Positions 1-5,516 of a stretch of DNA of 7,750 nt are shown here, one piece after another. The first letter of the stretch is position 1, and the number at the start of each line of letters is the position of its first letter. The stretch is from the NCBI GenBank assembly GCA_039029515.1, contig JBCCFX010000187.1:1-7750 (forward strand). Reading direction: 5' to 3'. Position numbers and translations under genes: made by a program. The notes under the pieces were generated by a model, which did not search any database, had not been told where the DNA came from, and saw only the letters and a list, made by a program, of their open reading frames with translations. The stretch comes from JBCCFX01 sp039029515. Lineage in GTDB: Bacteria > Planctomycetota > Phycisphaerae > Phycisphaerales > SM1A02.

Positions 1-33
1 AACGATTCATCATCGTCGTCGAGCCGAGCCATA

Positions 34-105
34 TGGCCCGTGGTGTAATTGGCAACACACCTGTTTTTGGTACAGGCATTCCAAGTTCGAGTCTTGGCGG
101 GCCAG
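34..105 (+). tRNA. tRNA-Gln, anticodon UUG
   Basis: The segment folds by eye into a complete cloverleaf of 72 nt. The acceptor stem is TGGCCCG (34-40) paired perfectly with CGGGCCA (98-104), followed by discriminator G105. The D arm has stem GTG/CAC. The anticodon stem is CCTGT/ACAGG with loop TTTTGGT, giving anticodon TTG (reads CAA). The variable loop is short, and the T arm is CCAAG-TTCGAGT-CTTGG. The U1-A72 pair and G73 agree with known glutamine tRNA identity elements. CCA is not encoded (GCTT follows), so the 3' end must be added by CCA-transferase. It lies 78 nt before the glmU-like gene and may share its transcript. A tRNA-Gln next to prs-rplY-pth is also known from some Deltaproteobacteria. 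Confidence 0.96.
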
Positions 106-120
106 CTTCTCGTTTCGGTC

Positions 121-135
121 ATCGACAGTGTCGAT
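121..135. repeat. 7-bp inverted repeat upstream of the glmU-like gene
   Basis: ATCGACA and TGTCGAT form a perfect inverted repeat around a single central G, midway between the tRNA and the glmU-like start. It could be a DNA operator half-site pair. The loop is too tight for the full RNA hairpin, but a shorter stem is possible. The same arms recur at 4342-4360. No function is demonstrated. Confidence 0.4.
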
Positions 136-183
136 CCGGGACCCCGAAGCGACGCACGTACGGCTCGGTGTGACCGGAAAACG

Positions 184-984
184 ATGACGACAACGCCGAC
201 ATCTCAGAACGCCGATCGATCCCTCGCTGCCATCATTCTTGCGGCCGGCAAGGGAACGCGGATGCAGAGTGACTTGCCGAAGGTTGCCCACCCGGTGGCC
301 GACCATCCCATGGTCTGGTGGGTGGTGAAGGCTGCGCGGGAAGCCGGCGCGAGTCCGATCGTTGTCGTGGTCGGCCATGGCGCGGATGTCGTCCGTGGCA
401 TCTTTGAAGGTGATGACGAAGATCTCATCTACGTCACGCAGCACGAACAACTCGGAACCGGCCATGCCACCGATTGTGCACGCGACGCACTCGCTGACTT
501 CAAAGGCGATGTCCTCGTGCTCGCCGGCGACGGTCCGCTGATTCGTACCTCCACGATTCGCACGATGCATGATCGACAGCGCGAGTGCGATGCGATTGGC
601 GCGCTCGCGACATCCGTCATCGATGATCCGACCGGGTACGGACGGATCGTACGAGATGATGACCGTCGCTTCGTGGCCATCGTTGAGCACAAGAACTGCA
701 CGGATGCCCAGCGCGAGATTCGCGAGGTCTATCCGTCGTACGCATGTTTCGATGCGACCTCGCTGTTTGACGCGTTGTCCACGCTGGCACCGAACGATCT
801 GACCGGCGAGTACTACGTGACCGATGTTCCGATGATGCTCAAGGATCAGGGCCATCGGATTGAAGTCGTCGATGCGGTGCCGCCGGAAGACGTGCTCTCG
901 ATCAATACGCTCGAACAGTTGGCGGAAGTCGACTCGATTCTCCGCTCGCGGCTTGAAGGTCAGATGGCAGGAGGTCATGCATGA
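184..984 (+). CDS. glmU: GlmU-like NTP transferase (UDP-N-acetylglucosamine pyrophosphorylase-type), single domain
   Basis: Predicted cytosolic nucleotidyltransferase of 266 residues, matching only the N-terminal uridylyltransferase half of GlmU (GlcNAc-1-P + UTP to UDP-GlcNAc, for peptidoglycan). Visible motifs are the nucleotide-binding LAAGKGTRM (19-27) with PK at 32-33, QHEQLGTGHA (86-95), GDGPL with the probable Mg-binding Asp116, GYGRIV (151-156), IVEHK with Glu168, GEYYVTD (208-214), and Asn241, which aligns with the second metal ligand of E. coli GlmU. The left-handed beta-helix acetyltransferase domain of full GlmU (about 450 residues) is absent. The usual INTG sugar-binding motif is replaced by VYPSY (182-186). 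The ATG at 184 is chosen because the frame open upstream runs through the tRNA and the family fold begins near residue 15. No strong ribosome site is seen. The stop overlaps the prs start (ATGA). The family is clear; the exact sugar substrate is not. Confidence 0.85.
   Translation: MTTTPTSQNADRSLAAIILAAGKGTRMQSDLPKVAHPVADHPMVWWVVKAAREAGASPIVVVVGHGADVVRGIFEGDDEDLIYVTQHEQLGTGHATDCARDALADFKGDVLVLAGDGPLIRTSTIRTMHDRQRECDAIGALATSVIDDPTGYGRIVRDDDRRFVAIVEHKNCTDAQREIREVYPSYACFDATSLFDALSTLAPNDLTGEYYVTDVPMMLKDQGHRIEVVDAVPPEDVLSINTLEQLAEVDSILRSRLEGQMAGGHA
970..975 (+). promoter_or_regulatory. Shine-Dalgarno site of prs
   Basis: GGAGGT sits 5 nt before the ATG at 981, inside the last codons of the glmU-like gene. 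It fixes the prs start and fits with translational coupling through the ATGA overlap. Confidence 0.8.
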
Positions 985-1964
985 GTGCTTCGGATCGCAA
1001 CTCACTGAAGATCTTTGCTGGCCGGGCGGGCGGTCATTTGGGCGAAGCGATGTGCTCGCACTTGAACCTGCCGCTCGCCGCGTCACAGGTCGAGCGATTC
1101 CCTGACGGCGAAATCATCGTCAAGGTGGAAGAGGATGTGCGCGGTCGCGACTGCTTCGTCGTGCAGTCGACATGTTCACCCGTCAACGAGCACCTCATGG
1201 AGTTGCTCATCTATATCGACTGCTTGCGCCGCGCATCCGCCAAGCGCATCACCGCGGTGATTCCGTACTTAGGATATGCGCGGCAGGATCGCAAGGATGA
1301 AGGTCGTACACCGATCACCGCGAAGCTCGTCGCGAATCTCATCGCAGCCGCAGGTGCTGATCGCGTGTTGTGCATGGATTTGCACGCCGCACAGATTCAA
1401 GGGTTCTTCGACATTCCGGTTGATCACCTGTCGGCGGCCAAAGTGTTCTACGAGCATTTCGACCAGCGGCGCGACGAGATCAACGATCTCGTGATCGTGT
1501 CGCCGGACGTCGGCAACGTCAAGGTTGCGAATCAGTTTGCGAGCATGCTCGATGCGGATCTCGCCATCATCGATAAGCGTCGTGAGTCTGGCATGAAGGT
1601 CGCATCGCGCAATCTCATCGGCGATGTTGACGGGCGTACCGTGCTGATGATCGATGACATGATTTCGACCGCAGGCACCGTGTGCGAAGCCGCCCGACTC
1701 GTGAAGGAATTCGGCGCAGAGTCGATCTATGTCGCCGCGACTCACGCGGTATTTGCGGGCCTCGCAACCGGCCGATTGAACGAAGCGCCGATCAAGCAGG
1801 TGATCGTGACGGATTCGATTCCGATCGGCACGCGCGGTGGTCCATTGACGCACAAACTTGAAGTTCTCACGGTTGCCCGCCTCCTCGGAGAAGCGGTCCA
1901 CCGTATCCATCATGACATGTCCGTCTCAGCGCTGTTTCGCGGCAGCCTCGGCACGAAACGCTGA
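981..1964 (+). CDS. prs: Ribose-phosphate pyrophosphokinase (PRPP synthetase)
   Basis: Makes PRPP from ribose-5-phosphate and ATP in the cytosol, feeding purine, pyrimidine, histidine, tryptophan and NAD synthesis. The protein has 327 residues, slightly longer than the roughly 315 of the bacterial class I family. Key motifs are FPDGE (40-44), YARQDRK (99-105), the signature DLHAAQIQGFFDIPVDHL (133-150) with metal/ATP-contacting His135, the flexible-loop IDKRR with catalytic Lys199 and Arg201, and the PRPP-binding loop MIDDMISTAGT (223-233). The C-terminus keeps the typical SVSALF near-terminal motif followed by a short basic tail. SPDVGNVKVA at 174-183 departs slightly from the usual SPDVGGV pattern. 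It is coupled to the upstream GlmU-like gene. The glmU-prs pair is an old arrangement also seen in Bacillus (gcaD-prs). Confidence 0.97.
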   Translation: MSASDRNSLKIFAGRAGGHLGEAMCSHLNLPLAASQVERFPDGEIIVKVEEDVRGRDCFVVQSTCSPVNEHLMELLIYIDCLRRASAKRITAVIPYLGYARQDRKDEGRTPITAKLVANLIAAAGADRVLCMDLHAAQIQGFFDIPVDHLSAAKVFYEHFDQRRDEINDLVIVSPDVGNVKVANQFASMLDADLAIIDKRRESGMKVASRNLIGDVDGRTVLMIDDMISTAGTVCEAARLVKEFGAESIYVAATHAVFAGLATGRLNEAPIKQVIVTDSIPIGTRGGPLTHKLEVLTVARLLGEAVHRIHHDMSVSALFRGSLGTKR

Positions 1965-2014
1965 CGAATGAGACGCATCAACGAGCTATCACCATCATCG
2001 ACAAGGGATGAAAT

Positions 2015-2653
2015 ATGAGTACCGAAACCCCCCTCATCAATGCAGAGAAGCGCGAGCGTACCGGCACGCGATTCGCAGACCGACTTCGCAAGAACGGTCG
2101 CCTGCCCGCAGTCATTTATGGCCACGGCGCTGCGCCGGTCGCGATCAGCGTGGATTCCAAGGAAGTGCTTGGCTACCTGCATGATGGTGCCCACATTCTT
2201 GACATCGACCTTGGCGGTGCCAAGGAAACGTGCCTCGTCAAGGATCTCCAGTTCGGCTGGCTTGGCGACAACGTCATTCACGTCGACTTCGCTCGCGTGA
2301 ACCTCGATGAAGAGGTCGAAGTCAAGGTCCACGTCAATTGGACCGGCACGCCTGCGGAAGCCAGTCGGCCGGGCGCGGTGCTCAATACGGCGACGGAACT
2401 GGAAGTCATTTGCAAGGTGATGAACATTCCGCATGAACTGAAGTTCGACCTGGGCGCGATGGACGGCACGCAGATGACGATCGGCGAACTCGAACTGCCC
2501 GCGGGCGTTCGTGCCAAGAACGATAACGACACCGTCGTCGTGCAGATCGTCACCGTTGCGGAAGAAGCGGAAGGCGAAGCGGTCGAAGTCGAAGGCGACG
2601 GCAGCGAGCCGGAAGTCATCACCGAAGCCAAGGCAGACGACGCCGAGGAATGA
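2015..2653 (+). CDS. rplY: 50S ribosomal protein L25 / general stress protein Ctc
   Basis: 5S rRNA-binding protein of the large ribosomal subunit, in the long two-domain (TL5/Ctc) form: 212 residues against about 95 for E. coli L25. The N-terminal L25 domain (about 5-95) shows R-x-G-TR, RLRKNGRLPAVIYG (23-36) and the HVDFARV motif (89-95). The C-terminal beta-rich domain (about 98-182) includes NIPHELKFDLG and a LPAGV segment (161-165). A glutamate- and alanine-rich tail (183-212) follows and is probably disordered. An AAGGG stretch about 7 nt upstream supports the ATG at 2015. It lies 50 nt after prs and 33 nt before pth, the order known from Bacillus (prs-ctc-spoVC) and many other bacteria. 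Confidence 0.95.
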   Translation: MSTETPLINAEKRERTGTRFADRLRKNGRLPAVIYGHGAAPVAISVDSKEVLGYLHDGAHILDIDLGGAKETCLVKDLQFGWLGDNVIHVDFARVNLDEEVEVKVHVNWTGTPAEASRPGAVLNTATELEVICKVMNIPHELKFDLGAMDGTQMTIGELELPAGVRAKNDNDTVVVQIVTVAEEAEGEAVEVEGDGSEPEVITEAKADDAEE

Positions 2654-2686
2654 TCCTCGTCATCGTCGAGCGCGGAGCGACTCGAT

Positions 2687-3286
2687 ATGCGTCTCATCGT
2701 GGGACTCGGCAATCCCGGACCGGAATACGATCGCACCCGACACAACGTTGGGTTCGACGTCATCGATCATCTGGCGCGCCGCTATGCGCCGGACGAGATT
2801 GCCCGAAGTCGATTCCACGGCGCGACGCTCGATGCTCGCATCGGCGGCGAGAAGGTGATGCTGATCAAGCCCACCACCTTCATGAACCGGTCCGGACTGA
2901 GCGTGTCGGAAGCCATTCGTTTCTACAAGATGGATGCGGCGACCGAACTGCTGGTGATCGTTGACGATGTCGCGCTGCCGTGCGGTGCGATTCGTTTGCG
3001 AGCCAAGGGTGGTGACGGCGGTCACAATGGACTGTCGGACATCACGCAGAAGCTTGGTACTGATACCTACGCACGTTTGCGGATCGGTATCGACAAGCCC
3101 GGGCAAATTCCGCAGAAGGACTATGTGCTGGGCAAATTTCGGCCGGAACAGCGCGAACACGTTGACGACGCCAACAACGAGTCGGCCCGTGCCGCTGCCT
3201 TCTGGGTGGAGCACGGGATTCTCGACACGATGAATCAATTCAACAAGAAAGTCTCACCCGTTGAGACCAGCCACGAAAACGTTTGA
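2687..3286 (+). CDS. pth: Peptidyl-tRNA hydrolase
   Basis: Cleaves peptidyl-tRNAs dropped by stalled ribosomes, recycling tRNA in the cytosol. The protein has 199 residues, the usual family length. Catalytic and binding positions are all visible: VGLGNPGPEYDRTRHNVGF at 5-23 with Asn9 and the catalytic His19, KPTTFMN at 61-67 with Asn67, VDDVALP at 92-98 with Asp93, and GGDGGHNGL at 108-116 with Asn114. The segment DYVLGKF, which follows the RIGI(D)KP motif, is also typical. GGAG lies 9 nt before the ATG at 2687. It is part of the prs-rplY-pth run; the rpsF start follows 13 nt after its stop, so coupling is likely. The last 10 or so residues (ETSHENV end) are polar and nonconserved in appearance. 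Confidence 0.97.
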   Translation: MRLIVGLGNPGPEYDRTRHNVGFDVIDHLARRYAPDEIARSRFHGATLDARIGGEKVMLIKPTTFMNRSGLSVSEAIRFYKMDAATELLVIVDDVALPCGAIRLRAKGGDGGHNGLSDITQKLGTDTYARLRIGIDKPGQIPQKDYVLGKFRPEQREHVDDANNESARAAAFWVEHGILDTMNQFNKKVSPVETSHENV

Positions 3287-3299
3287 CGAGCCACGAACC

Positions 3300-3839
3300 A
3301 TGAACATCGAAGAAAAACCACGTATCAATCTGTATGAGGGCATGTTCCTCTTTCCGCAGTCTGCCGCCGGCAACCTCGGCGAGGCCGCTGACCACATCAA
3401 GCAGATTCTCGACCGCAGCAATGCGGAGATCGTCAGCTTCCAGAAATGGGACGAACGTCGCCTTGCCTACGAGATCAAGGGCAACAAGCGCGGCGTGTAC
3501 TTCCTCGTGTACTTCAACTGCGAAGCGTCGAAGCTCGAGTCCATTGACCGCGACGTCCGCCTGTCGGAGCAGCTGCTCCGAGCCATGATGACCCGCGCTG
3601 AGCATCTGCCGAAGGAAATCATCGAAGCCGCCGACGGTCGTCAGCAGCTCGAAGATGAAATCAAGCTTCGCAGCACGCAGGCCGCAGCCGGCACCGATAC
3701 CGCCAGCCGGGCCTCCCGCGTGGAACGCAAGGCGGATGGCGATGGCGGCGGAACGGCCACCGCAACCGCCCCTCCGGCGGCACCGGCAGCGGCATCAACT
3801 GACGATTCATCCACCGAAGCGTCCACCGACGAGAACTGA
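3300..3839 (+). CDS. rpsF: 30S ribosomal protein S6 with long C-terminal extension
   Basis: Small-subunit protein that normally binds 16S rRNA together with S18. Of 179 residues, the S6 ferredoxin-like core covers about 8-108: INLYEGMFLF at the first strand, KWDERRLAYEIKGNKRG (49-65), then VYFLVYF and the DRDVRLSEQLLRAMM helix (83-97). Standard S6 is about 95-135 residues; the remaining 70 or so are low-complexity, first charged, then Ala/Thr/Pro-rich and finally Asp/Ser/Thr-rich. The ATG at 3300 is chosen. An in-frame TTG at 3261 would lie inside pth and add 13 residues with no family resemblance. Only a weak purine stretch precedes the start. Its usual partner gene rpsR is not next to it; ssb follows instead. 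Confidence 0.94.
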   Translation: MNIEEKPRINLYEGMFLFPQSAAGNLGEAADHIKQILDRSNAEIVSFQKWDERRLAYEIKGNKRGVYFLVYFNCEASKLESIDRDVRLSEQLLRAMMTRAEHLPKEIIEAADGRQQLEDEIKLRSTQAAAGTDTASRASRVERKADGDGGGTATATAPPAAPAAASTDDSSTEASTDEN

Positions 3840-3848
3840 AACGGTCCG

Positions 3849-3881
3849 GTGCGATAGACTGCACGTGCAGCATCAACGCAC
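3849..3881. repeat. Nested inverted repeat in the rpsF-ssb gap
   Basis: A perfect 12-bp palindrome CTGCACGTGCAG (3859-3870) is flanked at near-equal distance by GTGCG (3849-3853) and CGCAC (3877-3881), which also pair. It occupies the middle of the 57-nt gap just before the ssb ribosome site. It could be an operator for a dimeric protein or a stem-loop in the mRNA. There is no following T-run, so it is not an intrinsic terminator. Confidence 0.5.
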
Positions 3882-3887
3882 TCGATC

Positions 3888-3892
3888 GGAGG
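3888..3892 (+). promoter_or_regulatory. Shine-Dalgarno site of ssb
   Basis: GGAGG lies 4 nt before the ATG at 3897. It is among the strongest ribosome sites in this block and fixes the ssb start. Confidence 0.8.
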
Positions 3893-3896
3893 CAGT

Positions 3897-4343
3897 ATGG
3901 CGAATTTCAACAAAGTCTATCTGATGGGCAATCTCACCCGTGACGTCGAGCTTCGACACACCACAGGCAATCAGGCGGTGGCGAACATCGGCCTGGCGGT
4001 CAATCGAAAGTATCGCACGCGCGATGGTGAAGACCGCGAGGAAACCACGTTCGTCGATTGCGAAGCCTGGGGACGTCAGGCCGAGGTCATGAACCAATAC
4101 CTCGCCAAGGGACGACCCGTGTTCATCGAAGGCCGTCTCAAGCTCGATACGTGGCAGGACAAGGATGGTGGCAACCGGTCCAAGATGCGCGTCGTGGTTG
4201 AGAACTTCCAGTTCATGGATTCCCGTGGCGGTGGCGGTGGTGGCGGCGGCGGATCACGATCCGCAGAACCGTCCTACTCCGGCGCGCCGGCCAACAGTGG
4301 CCCCGCGCATCAACCCGTCAACGAGGATGACATCCCGTTCTGA
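3897..4343 (+). CDS. ssb: Single-stranded DNA-binding protein
   Basis: Binds ssDNA in replication, recombination and repair and recruits partners through its C-terminal tip. Of 148 residues, the OB fold covers about 1-107, opening with NKVYLMGNLTRDVELRHT (5-22) and containing the AVNRKYR strand, FVDCEAWGRQAE (52-63), LAKGRPVFIEGRL (69-81) and W86. A flexible linker begins with nine consecutive glycines (111-119), then Ser/Pro/Ala-rich sequence. The last residues EDDIPF (143-148) are the canonical acidic tip that docks with proteins such as RecQ, PriA, exonuclease I and RecO in other bacteria. It sits between rpsF and rplI in the slot often held by, or shared with, rpsR. Confidence 0.97.
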   Translation: MANFNKVYLMGNLTRDVELRHTTGNQAVANIGLAVNRKYRTRDGEDREETTFVDCEAWGRQAEVMNQYLAKGRPVFIEGRLKLDTWQDKDGGNRSKMRVVVENFQFMDSRGGGGGGGGGSRSAEPSYSGAPANSGPAHQPVNEDDIPF

Positions 4344-4360
4344 TCGACACCGTGTCGATC
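4342..4360. repeat. 9-bp inverted repeat at the end of ssb
   Basis: GATCGACAC and GTGTCGATC pair perfectly around one central C, beginning inside the ssb stop codon. As RNA it can form a 7-8-bp stem with a 3-5-nt loop. No T-run follows, so it is not a classical terminator. It may protect the upstream mRNA 3' end, attenuate rplI expression, or be a protein site. The core arms are shared with the repeat at 121-135. Confidence 0.5.
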
Positions 4361-4422
4361 GACATCGCTGAGGCGCGGCCCGCGTGCCCCGCTTCTAACT
4401 TCGCTCGAAAGGACAGCGACTC

Positions 4423-5007
4423 ATGGCTCGTAACATCGAACTCCTTCTGCTTGAGAATGTCGAGAACCTCGGCATCGTGGGCGACGTCGTCCGCGTCAAG
4501 GCCGGCTACGCGCGAAACTTCCTGCTCCCGCTGGAACTCGCTGAACCGCCGACCGCCGAGAAGATCGAATCGCTTAAGGAACGTCGCGCCGCGGCGGAAG
4601 CCAAGGTCAAGGCACTTCGCTCGGCTCGCGAAGAACTGCTTGGCCGCATGGAAGAAATCACCCTGACCCTCGTGCGAAGCACGAACGACCAGGGCGTGCT
4701 CTACGGCTCGGTCACCCAGCGCGATATCGCGGACGGACTTCAGGAAAACGGTTTCGACGTCGGCGCACGTTCCGTACGTCTGCCGCAACCGATTCGCCGG
4801 ATCGGCACCAACTCCGTGCCCATCCAGTTCGACAAGGATCTCAAGGTCGACATCACCCTCGTGGTCGAACCAGACCAGCCGCTCGAAGAGCGCGAGGAAA
4901 TGGAATTCGACGGCGAAGGCAACCTGATCGAGAAGCCCGCCAAGGCTCCGAAGTCAGAGAACGCCGACAAGACCGAGGACGCGCCGGCGGAAACCGCCGC
5001 ATCCTGA
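4423..5007 (+). CDS. rplI: 50S ribosomal protein L9 with acidic C-terminal extension
   Basis: Large-subunit protein bound to 23S rRNA near the L1 stalk, with an elongated two-domain shape. The N-terminal domain holds the L9 signature GIVGDVVRVKAGYARNFLLP (17-36). A long charged helix follows (about 43-75, with KERRAAAEAKVKALRSAREEL inside). The C-terminal domain (about 78-150) contains GVLYGSVTQRDIADGL (91-106) and a final KVDITLVVEP strand (141-150). Typical L9 is about 148 residues; here 194, the extra 45 or so being rich in Glu, Asp, Ala and Lys and probably disordered. AAAGGA 9 nt upstream supports the ATG at 4423. It ends with tandem TGA TGA stops and is the last gene of the plus-strand block. 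Confidence 0.96.
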   Translation: MARNIELLLLENVENLGIVGDVVRVKAGYARNFLLPLELAEPPTAEKIESLKERRAAAEAKVKALRSAREELLGRMEEITLTLVRSTNDQGVLYGSVTQRDIADGLQENGFDVGARSVRLPQPIRRIGTNSVPIQFDKDLKVDITLVVEPDQPLEEREEMEFDGEGNLIEKPAKAPKSENADKTEDAPAETAAS

Positions 5008-5041
5008 TGATCCAGTGATTCAGTTTCGTGGCTTGTTGATG

Positions 5042-5078
5042 CACCGGTCCCGCTCGTCGGGGCCGGTGTTCGTTTTGT
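5042..5078 (+). terminator. Rho-independent terminator of the plus-strand block
   Basis: A 10-bp stem (5042-5051 with 5059-5068; one T-G wobble, otherwise GC-rich CACCGG...CCGGTG) closes a 7-nt loop GCTCGTC. It is followed by TTCGTTTTGT. It starts 34 nt after the rplI stop and 31 nt short of the stop of the convergent gene. The opposite strand has no T-run after the hairpin, so it acts mainly on plus-strand transcripts. Confidence 0.88.
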
Positions 5079-5109
5079 CACATGCCATGACGACTGGCCG
5101 ACTGAACGA

Positions 5110-5496
5110 CTATGTGATGTCGCGGAGATCGGTCGCACGCTCGATGAAATGCAGTTCGAGGAACCGCGCGACGTAATCGAGAATGCTCGATGCCTCAGGG
5201 ATCTCTGGATTGCTCGTCGGCCCCATCGGATCAAAGCACATCCCACGGTACCGATCGACTGCATCCTGCAACGGCAAGCCGTATTGGAGCGCCAGGCTGA
5301 ACGCGCGACAGAATCCCTGCATCAGCCCCGACAGCGTCGAGCCCTCCTTGGCCATCTTGACGAAGATCTCCCCCGGCTGTCCATCCCCGAATATCCCGAT
5401 CATGAGGTAACCCTCGTGGCCGGAAATCGAGAACTTATGGGTGACGGACTGCCGGGTGTCCGGCATCACATTCCGCTTCGCGACAGCAACGGGCAT
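5110..5496 (-). CDS. Stand-alone NrdJ C-terminal-domain-like (TSCPD-type) protein
   Basis: A protein of 128 residues that resembles the C-terminal domain of adenosylcobalamin-dependent (class II) ribonucleotide reductase NrdJ, without the catalytic barrel. Recognisable stretches are ITHKFS-like VTHKFSISGHEGY (18-30), GQPGEIFVKMAKEGST (39-54), SGLMQGF (56-62), SLALQYGLPL (67-76), and CFDPMGPTSNPEIPEASSILDY (87-108), which matches the F-x-P-x-G-x-T-x-NPEI stretch of NrdJ. Only two cysteines are visible (63, 87), with no CxxC redox pair. The ATG at 5496 is chosen because GGAG lies 5 nt before it; an in-frame ATG at 5520 overlaps the upstream stop as ATGA and would add eight residues. It is last in the mfd operon. 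Possible roles are a detached NrdJ subunit (compare split NrdJa/NrdJb of Pseudomonas), a nucleotide-reductase accessory protein or an independent function; none is proven. Confidence 0.8.
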   Translation of the reverse strand: MPVAVAKRNVMPDTRQSVTHKFSISGHEGYLMIGIFGDGQPGEIFVKMAKEGSTLSGLMQGFCRAFSLALQYGLPLQDAVDRYRGMCFDPMGPTSNPEIPEASSILDYVARFLELHFIERATDLRDIT

Positions 5497-5501
5497 GGCT
5501 T

Positions 5502-5505
5502 CTCC
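5502..5505 (-). promoter_or_regulatory. Shine-Dalgarno site of the NrdJ-like gene
   Basis: On the minus strand, GGAG lies 5 nt before the ATG at 5496. The competing ATG at 5520 has only a distant G-run upstream. This is the reason for preferring the shorter form. Confidence 0.55.
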
Positions 5506-5516
5506 ATTCCTCGGTA

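Noticed and set aside
1..33. Possible promoter before tRNA-Gln
   Set aside because: Too little sequence is available and no convincing -35/-10 pair is visible.
49..183. Upstream extension of the glmU-like reading frame
   Set aside because: It would run through the tRNA-Gln gene. The extra residues show no family resemblance, and the nucleotide-binding loop begins shortly after the ATG at 184.
10..1086. Long minus-strand open frame opposite the glmU-like gene
   Set aside because: It covers the tRNA and two recognised genes on the other strand, is rich in Arg/His, and has no recognisable motif: a shadow of GC-rich coding sequence.
1269..1913. Minus-strand open frame inside prs
   Set aside because: It is fully nested in an unmistakable PRPP synthetase gene; no motifs or ribosome site of its own.
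2650..2964. ATG overlapping the rplY stop, opening a frame across pth
   Set aside because: It has an Arg/His-rich translation without motifs and overlaps the catalytic part of pth in another frame.
3261..3299. TTG start giving a longer S6
   Set aside because: It lies within pth. The added residues are nonconserved, and an ATG at 3300 sits just before the S6 core.
4224..4254. GGC/GGT run as a possible microsatellite or phase-variable repeat
   Set aside because: It encodes the nine-glycine linker of SSB with mixed codons. It is not a uniform tandem repeat, and such linkers are normal in SSB.
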